Below, piece after piece: positions 9,776 to 22,500 of a DNA stretch of 64,000 bases; position 1 is the stretch's first letter, and every line of letters starts with the position of its first letter. The position numbers were made by a program, and so were the translations under genes. The notes below the pieces were generated by a model. The model did not search any database. It was not told the DNA's origin and saw only the letters and a program-made list of their open reading frames with translations. This stretch comes from Mesocentrotus franciscanus. Its lineage: Eukaryota; Echinodermata; Echinoidea; Camarodonta; Strongylocentrotidae. The stretch covers positions 20,180,751-20,244,750 of the forward strand of contig CP137682.1 of the NCBI GenBank assembly GCA_037976565.1, in the 5' to 3' direction.

Positions 9776-12700
9776 AAGGCCATGAATAAGAAGAAGAAAA
9801 AAAAGGAAAGGAGAAGAAGACAAGATAGACAAATGGAGGAGAATATTATTGAGAGTTGAGACTCTGGATTTGGGAGAGGAAGAGCAAACCTCCTATCATG
9901 AATAAAAACTACGTCAGACACCCAAAGTATTTTTGGATAAAATGCAGGAATCTCTTCCACGGAAAGTCACAAGAGTATTCTTGTCAAGACATTTGAACTT
10001 GCTTATAATGTTGTCCCAAGACTGATCCAAACCTTAATGGCCTGGGCTGAAATGCATGTATGCCGGTTGGAGGGTCTGCCTCTGTCTACAGTGGAAGCTC
10101 GTTCCTCCATCTCCTATGCATACATTTACAGTTTGGGCCTTTGGTTTACGCAGGAGTGTGGATAGTCCAGGTTAACCCTTCAACTGCCATGTACAGGTAC
10201 AACCACTCGGATTAAACATATGGGGAAATTGTTCAAATATTTGTCAATGGGGATTAATACATAAAAACACTTAGGAAGGCAGTATTTAGCGCTATATTTA
10301 TCATTATTGTTATTATTTTTTTTTTTTTTTTAATTATCATTACTGTCATCGTCATCATCATCATCATTTTTATTAAACTGTTGACTGCCAGATGTAATTA
10401 TAACTGCCCATATTTCAGATTCTGAATATTGTATGTTAGGATGCCAAAGGAAAGCATACATGATGTCCCTCTTCTTGCATTTCAAAACAGGCTCATGAGT
10501 TGTTTGATATTATGGAGCATGATTAAAATCTGGTATCATGAAATCTTATCTGTGATACTTTGCTTGTAAATTTGATGGCACCCTAATGGATTTGTTCAGA
10601 GACGTTCTCCGTGTGAAACATGATACGCTTCTTGAGAAAATTTAGGAACATGCTTCTGGGAGTTATTCTGCTTCTCATTCTGTTTTGCCATAACATTTGG
10701 AAATAGTTATCTTTATTGTTATATTTCCCCCTTATTATTGTTTAAAGGATTCACTTCCAGTACATTTATCAACTTTCTCAGATCTCTCAATTTCTATACA
10801 ATGAATACTACACTATTACTTCTCTGTACTGTGAATTGCAATGCAGATTACTTGCACCTGCAGTGGTTTATTGTCTAGTTGCCTGTGTTTGCAAAAAACT
10901 GCCATGATTGATGCATTACATCATGCATTACATCATGCCTTGGAAATGTCAATGCATGTTATGGTACCAATTTGATATCTTCTTCATATTCATTTTTTCA
11001 TGTGTTTTTGTTGCCAATTTGCAGGGCTTCCATGGGAGGATGGATCGACTCTGGTTACGTGTATATGAACTCAATCATCTTGATCACAGGCCTTATGGCA
11101 ATAATGATGCCCGAATCACCAGAGAGTGTGTTTATGGTAAGACAGTAGCATAGCTTTATTGGGGAAATGTATAGTCCCCCCCACAAATATTGGCCATCGC
11201 TTTTATGACAGTAATGATGCCTGGATTACCAGAGAATGTGAGTGTGTTTTTTTTAAAGACATATTAGATGAGCTTGACTTTTATGGGAAATAAGTCCCAT
11301 CCCCACCCGCTCTCTTCTCCCTCGCAAATATTGACAATTGGTTTCATGGCAATACTGATGCCTGAACATCTAGAGAATATGTTTTTATTAAAGCGTGAGT
11401 ATGGCTTTTATGGGAAATAGCTTAAACTCTCCCTCACATTCTGCCGCCCCATCCCACCACTCCCTATTTAAAATATTGATTATTTTTCTCAGGGCAATAA
11501 TGACACCCAACTCACCAGGGAGTGCATTTATGGTAAAACAGATCTGGCACTAGCCTGGTGTTAATTGGAATTAAGACAGGATACTATATCAATACCAAGA
11601 ATAAAGTGATTCTGCCGAACATTCAAGAAAGTATGCTTAAACACCATGTAATAAAACTGATATCATGTTGTGAAACAGTACTCGCTGGAAATTAAACATG
11701 GTATCTGATCGAGGAAAGGGTATTCTAACTTAGCCCAAACTTGAGCGTCTTCCTATTAGTTACAGCTTGCCCTGTTGCATGTGGGTTTGAGATTTTAGTT
11801 GAGTTGACTGATTGTAATTGAGCCTTCACAGTGGAAGCCAATTAATCCACTTCTATCAAGGAAGGATCAAGATAAAATATGATAAGGCTGCGACGAGTAC
11901 TCGAATACTCGAGTACTTGCACTGTTGACAACTACTCAAATACTCGGCCGCCATTTTTTTTTTTGTCCGTTCACCTGGCACTGTCCAGGCCGACGCTCTC
12001 CCGTGCACGAAGAGCACCGGCATGGTACCGTGGGTAAAAATGTTTCCCAGCTCAATCATACACGGGGTGTCACTGTCAACTCACCACTCAGAAACTGGGA
12101 CCAAATCTCCAGATTTCTGTTTGGACTCGGGGGAATACTTGTCTGTCATCTTTAGTTTTAAAAATAACATTGTTACTATTATTTGTGAAAAATTCAAAAG
12201 CATAAATCGGCGCCTTCAACTGCAACTCGAAGTAACATCGCGTGGGTTTTTGGAGACGTACCTTCCACCGTAGTACGGTGTCGGCAAAACGAAAACAACA
12301 AAAAATATTTTTTTAAATATATATATATTTAAAAAAAACATGGCGTCCGAGTATTCTAGTATTCGCCTGTAAGTCTGGGAGTGTACTCGAGTACCTCATT
12401 ACACGCTTATGCACAGCCTTAAAATATGAGAAGCGGACCATTAGAGGAAATTAATATGGAAGTCATCATATAGGTTCACTATCTGATTATTATTTTTTAT
12501 GTTCTTAGTCATGGAGCCTTATCAATTGGGAGTTTATTAAATTAAAGTTTTGTAAACATGAAATGTTGGAATAATTATCAAATGTATTTGTCTTCAACTT
12601 AAATTAAGGACCATACTTTTAAAGAATTTTCCTACCATTTCAAAGTTTAAAAAGATTTTTGATGATTTATCATATCTCATTCTCCAGGTTGGGTAGAACC

Positions 12701-15272
12701 TAAATCCAGAAACTTATTATCTACAACACCGGTGTTTTTAAGAAATCACATATGGTTATCAGTATTAAAAAACTATTCAATGAATTGTGTCGCCCATATC
12801 ACTAAGAAAGTTACTTTTCCTGATAGACCAACTATGACGTTCCTAATTCTGACCTGGATTCCTATGAAAAGAGAGATACTCTGTTCACTCTCAGTATAGA
12901 CATTTTTAGCAGGTGACAAAATGATTAGTTCAAACTTTTACCGGAAGTACTCAACATTACTAACGACTTACTCACTGAGCTATGAAGACGTCAAGAATAG
13001 GCCCATTCACATTGCAGAAAAACCCGTTTGAAAACAAGCGTTTTTTAAAACTACATTTACACTACTGGGGAAAAAAACATAAAAACCGTCAGTCATTGCT
13101 TATTCAGGGGGTGGGGTTGGTGAATTGTGCGCATTCACCACTTGTCGCTGCTCTGCATGCATTGGCACGGAAGCACGGAGGGTCAATTGACTCAAAACAG
13201 GATTAGCTACCATTGTTTCGAGCCCGAGCATTTACACTGCAAAAACGGGTGGAGTTTTGGCCGGCGTTTAACAAAATTACACTCCAGAGGTGGGTTTTTT
13301 CAATATGGATTTTTTTTTTTTTGGGGTGTGTTTGTGGGTACTAGCCTAGTACCTTCTGACAAAACTCCGGAATGTGAGAAAAAGCAACAGTCTTTAATTG
13401 CTTGCAGTGTAAATGCAGCTCATGTAGGAATACCATAATATTTGAGGGCAGGCAGGGGTACAGCAAGAAGGGGCAGGGGCTAATTGTTCTACTACTAATC
13501 ATATGGCAAAAGCAACAGAAAAATAAAGAGGAAAAAGACAAAGAAAGGGAGAGGGGAATGCCTTATGGAAAGAAGATTATACGACCCATTTCCACACCCT
13601 CCCCTCTCACTCGTTGACCCTGTTCTCTTGCTTTTACCTTTCATTTCAAGGATCACACCCACAAAATGTTGCTGTATCACAATTATTAGCATTATCTATC
13701 ATCTTCAAGGAGATGTCGTAGAAGATTTCCCATGGCATGCATGCCACATGGAGAAGCTTACAGTTCATATCATGAATAATTTTGAGGTGGTGTGGTGAAA
13801 TCGGATCGTCCTCTGGCTCTCATGACTTTAATTTCGTCATGGGCGGTGGTTAGAGTCTCGCGTTGACCGAACAAAAATGATTGTCGCCACGTTGAGTGTA
13901 TAAAGCGCGCCCCTCCATACTATTCTCCATGCAGGCTCGAGTTTAGACTCTGTTCCTCGGACTAGAACGTTAACTGGAGGCCCCGTGTGTAGGAGAGTCA
14001 CACCCTATGGCTATGACTTATGCACCTTAATACGCTACGCTTCTCGCAAAGAGTAGGGTGTAAAACCCGGTGTTTAGTGTGCCTTCACCCAAACCTGCTA
14101 ATCTTTCTATAGATCTTCGTGATAGGCTGCATAGCCCTTTGAGGTTAACAATAGAAGAAAGAAAATCCATTCAAATATTTTCTCGCAGGGCAGTTGCCTT
14201 GGTTGAAGCAAATATAGGCTTTAGACATGATGTGTGTCAATCATACTATTTAAATATTTGAAGTGCAAAAGAAAGACGCATATCAACAAATTTTTTGTTG
14301 CATTTTTTGGCACTATTTTGCACTTTTTTGCACAGATTCTAATTAAACTTGGTATAGTCACAGCTCATATTTGAAATGTGATATTGGTCTTAAAGTCAGC
14401 AGTTTTTTCTTGAAACAATTTGTAATATTTAATTAGAAGAGGCATGTGAGAAGAGCGCAGGAGGGGTGAATGATTTATGATGGTCACGTCTTGTGTGCAA
14501 ATCAAACTTTTGAAATATTTAAAGTGAATAAGAAAGACATATGTTTAGTTGCATTTTTTTCTCAGAAGATTCTAATTAAACTTAGTATTCATGGCACATA
14601 TGTGAAATGTACGTGATATTGGCCCTTTTTAGAAAGTCAGCAGTTTTCTGAAACAATCGGTAATGATTAATGAGAGGAGGCGTGTGAGGAGGACGCAGGA
14701 GGGGTGAATGATTTATGATCTGACGGCTTGACGTGTTTGTCACCTCCATTGTAAGGATGTACAAGAAGTTAGTCTTCTCATGCAGACCTGTTTGTTATCC
14801 ATGGCTGGACATGCATGTCCAATGGACCCCATCAAATTAATTATCATACATTTTTTTTATGTAACATTTTTTCATAACACAACCGCAACCGATGGTTCTG
14901 TATAATTATTTCCTACTTTCATGATGGTTTTCTAATGACAAAGTCCTGTTTTATGTTACAAAATACAATGTTTCAATGTGGCTACAGCTTATGTTGAACT
15001 GTATATAGCTGCAATAGCAGATATCAACCTAAAGTGCATTTCAAGGAATTTAACCTACAAGCTTTCCATTTCCTCGTCCACCTGGGTGATTAGAGACAAC
15101 TCTAGGTATAATGTCTTAGTTTAGGACTTATATTTATGTACTTTTGAGCATTAGTATTCAGATCTTTAATCTCTTGACTGATAATGGAGTTTAAAGCAAG
15201 ATGTTATACATTCCCAGATATGCCATAGTACATGTTCACAAGAATGAAGTATTTACTTTTATACATGGACAC

Positions 15273-15308
<36 letters not shown>

Positions 15309-16545
15309 CACCAGAAAAATTCCTATGTACAGGGCTTGACACAGGGTCTGGGACACATGTCCGCCCAGAATCTAAGTCCGAATCTCCAAATTTTCACAGT
15401 TTTAGCAATACTGCTCATGCATGCAGACCTTAATAATTTAAACCATTAGAATCTCTCAATCTTTAAAAGTTAGTGTGGAGCCCTGCTATGTATTCAACCC
15501 ACTGATTACTGAATTTTCTCATTACCATAGGCTTTAATGCAGGAGCCATTGGTTCCCGTAGGCAATGGGTTAAAGGACATACGTAGGGCGTATTGTGTAG
15601 TCTTAAAACTCACTCTCATTTTTAAGTGTCAAAGAATGTAATCCATTTCTCTGGTATGTCTCAATAGCAAATGTACAACAATTTTGTTTATAAAAACATT
15701 AATGAGAAAGGAAAGTGGCACACTTAAATCTTCAATATATGTGTTCCAACTTGGTTCACAATTGACCCTTTCGCAACAATCATTCCACATTTTGTGGATA
15801 AAATATGACAGATGCATGAGTAGAAAGGGGCAGAAAGTTCTGCACCCATTGCATTCGTTTTTGTTTATTGCATTTGATGCCAGAAATTTTAAAAAGGAAA
15901 ACAAGTTGAAAATCCTTAAATTGGCAACACGTTGAGAGATTCAAAATCTTCTTCTTTTTTTTTAAATCAAAATTTACAATTTTTCAACTTTTTGATGACA
16001 TTCATTATTTTCAGAGACATTACAGTTTATTTTAACAATGTAGCAATGAAAAAAATTAATATTATTGTTTGCCTAATTAAAGAACAATGTGTGATCAATT
16101 TAGCCCTAAAAAACTCCTGTCCTGAAAGGGTTAATTTAAATGAAGTAGGTCTACATAGAAAGTAGGCCAATGTAGGAAGGGTAATGAGTCCCATCTTGGT
16201 TCTAAATTTCTGGACATGTCACCTGATAAACAGACTACATGGGGCCAAGCCTTGCATTGCTAATTGCATTAGTCAGTGAGTTAAAAGGATAACCTAGCAG
16301 GAGTGTTTACACTAACACTAGGAAGAATAAAGGAATATATGTGTGAATATGAGATATTTTAGGGATAAAAATGAGGCTTTGAGATGGGACATCTTATTTC
16401 ATTATATTCATTTATTTATTATATTCATTTATTCATTTATTCATTCATTCATATGTGCAATTTTTTTCTAGTGGGGGTCTATTTATGTATTTGTTATTTA
16501 TTTATTTATGTATTCATGTATTAATTAATTTATTAAGTAAATTGT

Positions 16546-16583
<38 letters not shown>

Positions 16584-19500
16584 TTTAACATTTCATTATT
16601 ATTGTTTCAGTTAAAGATTCCTCCATTCTGACACTCTCCTTTTTTACAAGTAACTTAATGTTCAGCAGTATACTATATACATGGCTTCAAACATTTTGGA
16701 ATATGTATTCATTTCATTCTTGGTAGAAGCTTAAACTAAATGTTATAATTACTAGTACCCCGACCAATGAAAGTTTTTTTTCTTCATTTTATTTGTTTAA
16801 ATTCCATAAATTTTCTGTTCATTAGATAAATACAGATATATACAGATAAATTATTTTAAAAAAAAATGAGCATTGCCGAAAGAATCATCAAATCAAACTC
16901 TGCTAAATAGCTGCACTTGAATTGTGGTTAGGAGGTATAACATGAAATGTCAATAAAAATGTTCAATTATGAGGGACATGTAATTGTAAAATATAAGAAA
17001 CCAACAAGTTATAAATTTGGTCTGATTATAAAAAAGATGAATGTTTTAATCATTATCAGAGCTTCCAATTGTTTATAAAAATCAAAGTTTATTAAAATCA
17101 ACCTGATTGGTTATTATTCTTCTGTTACACATTTCTATATTTACTATAATATTATTGTAATATCAGGTGTTACAGAACAGTAATGGCAAAACATGCTTTT
17201 TCTGACTCTATAGAGAAACTCCATGTAATACTATATATGCATGAATGAAATTATCCATGTTTAATTTATCATTTTCACCTCAAAGGATGATATGCACATG
17301 TATATGCCAGGCATAATTATCCAAGGCTATCAATCAACAAATTAATTATTAAAAGCCATGCAGAAATAATGCACCTTGTACATGCATATGCGCAAAACCA
17401 ACGTATCTTTCGGTTGCCTGTCTCTTTGGCATCGGCCTGTAATCACCGTAATGACAGGGGGGTGTTTCACAAAGACTAAGATCGACCTTAAGTTGGACTT
17501 AAGTATGGCAGGCAATTCATGCCATGGGTTGCTATCACCATTGGTCTCTAAATTATAATCTTTAGATAATGTTTTTCCTTCAATAATGAACTATCAAAAA
17601 ATGTATATTCTGTAGATTTGAGACCATGACTTGTACGTCCCTTGAGAGACAAATGCCAGTAAATGATAAAGAGCAAACAGTGGCATGAATGGCCTGCCAT
17701 ACTTAAGTCCAACTTAAAGTCAATCTTAGTCTTTTTGAAACATCCCCCAGATGCCTCTCAATTATCATGCAGTGGAAGACTGAGAAATGAGTCTGAATCA
17801 TATTTAATAAAGAGAACATATGACTACTGGCCATATGTTTATGTTGTGACAGAAACTGTGTTTAGAAGCAATGGCGGATGGTTGTTTATGTAGGGCGCGC
17901 AAGAAGTGATGCATACTGTGCGGTTTGGGAATTAACAAAATGAAGAGAAAAAAAATACACAATCTTGCTTAAAATCCCATGCTCTAGCGCTAGCTGCTCA
18001 CAGAAATTGGTACATGGGACTACACACTTGTATGGCATATGAAAATTTGGTCAAAACGTTTCAGCTGGTTTGAATATACATGTATATACTTTATATGAGG
18101 GCTTTCGTGTTAGGGGGCATTTCTGCTCTAATGTTCTTCTAACGTTACCATGGAAAGAACACATAAGCTCACAATTTTCTATTTTTTCATTAATAGTCCG
18201 GAACTCAACCTTCCCTTTAACACTTGTAGGCCTACTGTGGAATTTGGCAGATGTTGTCTGCAAGTTCCAGTTTGCATTGATTGCTAATTTGTATACATAT
18301 ACACACTCATTATTGAGAACCGTTGAAAGTGTGTCAAATTGTAAAATGAAATTAACTGCAACATAAAGTTGAGTTCTGGTCATGCTATTGCATTGTGAAA
18401 GGACCTGTGTGGAAGCAATGGGAAAATTAAGGCTGATTATGTAGCAGATATAAATATACTGTGCATTTTAGGATCAAATGATAAAAATGGCCCAGTTTTG
18501 CGGAAGGTCACAGAAATGTTTATATGGGACTACACAAACATGTGGCATGAAAGTTGTGGTCTACAACCTGTAGCTGTTACCGTTACTTGTCATAGTTTGA
18601 ATATGAGGGCATTTGAAGAGACATCCTTTTCTGGTGACATTTTGTCCACACTTACATAAAAAGAATAGAAAAAATCTCAAATTATTTGTTTCATCTTTCC
18701 CAAAACTCAACTTTTTCTTTAATTACAGCAAAGGACATGCAGTGAGCATATCCATGTACATGTAGGCATTAGTGTTAATACATCTGTTGATAGGGGAGGG
18801 AAGTGTAGGCTGGCTTCTCACAAAAATTAATCATTTTCCCCTCGATTAAAAGAAAACACATATGAGTGAAGTATAACATTTTCAGATATTGGAGGTTATT
18901 TTTGTCAGCATGTGCATGAAATGGACCTAGAACATGAACACAAGGCAAAGAAAGCAATGATTATATCACATGAAACAAGTTTTTTGTCAACACTAGTTTT
19001 CTATTGCATTTTAATAGGATTGATGTATGCAAGACAAACATTTCAAATACATTTTTTATTTGGAATGAGGCCAAAAGATGAGGCTGCTATATATATATAT
19101 ATATAAAGCATTATGAATATGTCAGCCTGGAATTATCTTTGAAAGACATGCATTGTCAACTGTTGCACAATTTAATGACCATCTGTATTAATGTTCAAAT
19201 GAACAGATGTTGTTGTTAGCTGCCTATTGTTGCTCAATGGTGGAACAAATAAATATGATGGAACATCAAATGACTAACATAAAATTGTTATTCTAAAGAT
19301 TATATATTGGAACATTCGTAACCCTATGCCAAGTGCATGTATATATTTATAGGATGTCCAGAGTCAATGTAAGAATTGTTTTATAATGTGTAATCCTAAT
19401 GCTGAGTGCCCCTATAACTTCATGATTACTATATCAGTATATTGCCAAACATTCTAATGACAGTTATGTATCTATGAATGAGTCGATGACAAAGCATGAT

Positions 19501-22500
19501 ATATATGCGGCTGGTGTCAGTGAAATATATGACTTGGACGACACATGCTCTGTCGTCAATTGCCACACAGTCGAATAAAAACACTATCCACATTCTAGAC
19601 TTCAGCCGTAAACCAAACACTATAACTAACCCTAACCCTTACCATAAACCTTATCTAAAACCAATTGCAACCCATATCTTGAACCTATATCTTGAACAAA
19701 ATAAAGGTTGGAGCAACAGACCGGTTTACTAACATTTTTTAATTTGTGAATGTTTCTTTCCTTGGGACCTAGTGATGAATTATTCCATTAATTTGTTATT
19801 AATGAATGAATTACATTACTTGGAATCCAGTCTGCATACATTACTTGTTGATATGTCAGGCAAGCCTCTGGCAAGCTTTCATGTTGTCAAGAGCACCCTT
19901 TGTTTAAAAATTATGCATAAAATTTAAATATGTTAGTAAACTGGTCTATTGTTGCTAGAACAAATGTGGGATTACCAATGTGTGTGTGTGTGTGTGTGTG
20001 TTAAGTAGATTAAGGTCATATTCATTGTGTTGCCTCCTCATAATTCATGCACAGATTTCAGATTAAAGCTTTAATCCCTCAATCCTCTGCCACAGCACTA
20101 ACATCCTTTGGCAAGAAATTAATCTACATTTGCCTCTCTACCCGGGTGAGGTAGATAAGAACCAGGTAGAAAGAAATTCTTGATACTTAAAGTGCCTTAT
20201 CATGGAAACTCTGCTCAAACCAGGGTATTAATTTATGAAGTACAGTAGAGTTTATGCTGTGCCTTATATAAGGACAGATTGTAGAGTTATTATTATTCTG
20301 ATTATACTGTTGCATTGTACCTCAATTATCAGTTTCTTTCATTCTGTTTATCTTTTGTCTTTTAGATGTTAATATTTGAGATCCTGAGCATCTTAATGGA
20401 CATAATCTTCTTGGGCATCTACTTTCCACGGATACATTGTAAGTATACAGCAAAGGTTAAAGTTCAAAGGTTAAAATTCAGTTCTGGTCATGCTATTGCA
20501 ATGTGAAAGAAACTCTGTGGAAGCAATTGTGAAAGTTGATCATGTAGCACATAGGTATTGGTGTATACTGTGAGGTTTTGACTTAATTTGTTTTGCATAA
20601 CTTAAAGCTCACCTCCAAGGTGTGGATAGTATGGACCAGAGTCCAATGTATCGATATTGTCCCACAAAAATCTTTGCTGATTATATATACAATGCTATTC
20701 AGTGAAAATTCCAAAATAATTTGATTCCTATAATTTGACACCATCGTATCAAATGTAACCCTCGGAATACAATATTTGATAGGAGAGAAAGGAGCTTCGT
20801 GCAGCAAATTCTTGGGTTGTATGACACTTACTCCAGCAACAATTGCTCCGCAGTAATTTCCTACACTAACCAGAATCCTAACCTTAAACCTCAACCCGGG
20901 CCAATACTTCATACATATATATGTACATAACCCTAACCCTAACCCTAACCCTACACTATATCTAAAACCCTATTGCAACTCTAACCCTATACTTTTAATG
21001 ACATACATGTAAAGCTTGGGGAATTTGTTGCCAGAGCAAATGCCAGAGCACAATTTTGCTTGGGGTAATGAGACTTGTGCTGTTTTTCATTTAGGTGATT
21101 TGGGTGATCATTATCTCCCCTTGAGTAGATCCTGACCCCAAAAAGTGACTAGCAGTATCTCATTATACTAGCATGCCTGATGCCATAGGCCATATTGGTT
21201 TTTAAATCAATAACGGAACATGATTTTGATGAAAAATTACTTTTTTGCACTGTGCGTCTCAAAACGTATTTGTCATATTTTTTGTTTTCTCTGCATATAT
21301 TACTGGCTCATTTGCTTTATCCTTTGAAAATATGTATTAATTTTGTAGAAAAGTATAAGAGAAATTTGAATAATTACTTTAATAACAGTAATGTTAGCTA
21401 TTGGAATTTGTCATATTTATATATGCACATCACAAACATGTCTACATAGTCTGCAACAAGAGAATTAAAAAAACAGATAATAGATATATGTTTATTACCC
21501 TTTCTCAAGCCACCTGTAATTTTAGAAACATTTCTTTACAGAAGGTTTCAGTTTGCCTTTATAATGTTTTTGAGATTATCAGAAATGTAACAGAATTATT
21601 CAATACAAAAACTTGTTTTACTGAGAAGTGCAGATATAAATTTTGACACAAATGTGTGGCTGTATTAGCCATGTTTAAGTTAGGAATGTATTAGGTTTCA
21701 TGAACTTGTGGATTTTTGTTTAAATACAAATTTGTCTAATTGATTAACCAAGCAAATTTTGGACACAAATTTGCATGAAGTTTGAGGAAGAACTGACCTG
21801 GGCATGGAAACCACACTAGAATTGAAAGTAATCCTATAATCATGATGAGATCATACTGAGAGTACTTAGGAGAGGGAAGAAAGGAAGGAACAGGGAAGGA
21901 AGAAGGGAGGGGGATAGAAGGGTGATGAAAGGAGAGGGTGGACATAAAGGAGGGATGAAAGGAGTGAGGGGTGAAATTTACCTGGGGGTGTTTCACAAAG
22001 ACTAAGATCGACTTTAAGTTCGACTTAAGTATAACAGGCCGTTCATGCCACTGTTTGCTCTTACCATTTACTGGCATTTGTCTTTCAAGGGACGTACAAA
22101 TCGTGGTCTCAAATCTACAGAGTTTACATTTTTTGATAGTTCATTATGGAAGGAAAAAATATTATCTAAACTTTTCTAAAGATTATAATTTAGAGACCAA
22201 TGGTGATAGCAACCAATGGCATGAATGGCCCGCCGTACTTAAGTCCAACTTAAAGTCGATCTTAGTCTTTGTGAAACACCCCCCAGAAATATTTATTCAT
22301 TCATACTGGAAAAGATTTAAACTCAAATTAACCCCCAATTGAATGGGGGAAATGTTGTTTCATTCAAAAGGTTCTTAAACAATATATTATTTATGCTCTT
22401 CATTTATTGTTTGATCTGTTCGGAGCCACAAAGGTATTAACTCAGATACTTTAACACAGAGTTAATACTCTTGTAGCTCCAAACGAACAATTTAACATGA

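Noticed and set aside
9497..9960. Long Leu-, Phe/Ser- and Lys/Glu/Arg-only ORFs on both strands
   Set aside because: They are translations of the GAAGGA microsatellite; a repeat with period divisible by three stays open in many frames.
17663..22342. ORFs sharing QWHEWPA and LKSNLKSILVF peptides at 17663, 21736 and 21971
   Set aside because: The shared peptides come from the F2 fold-back repeat arms, not from a protein family.
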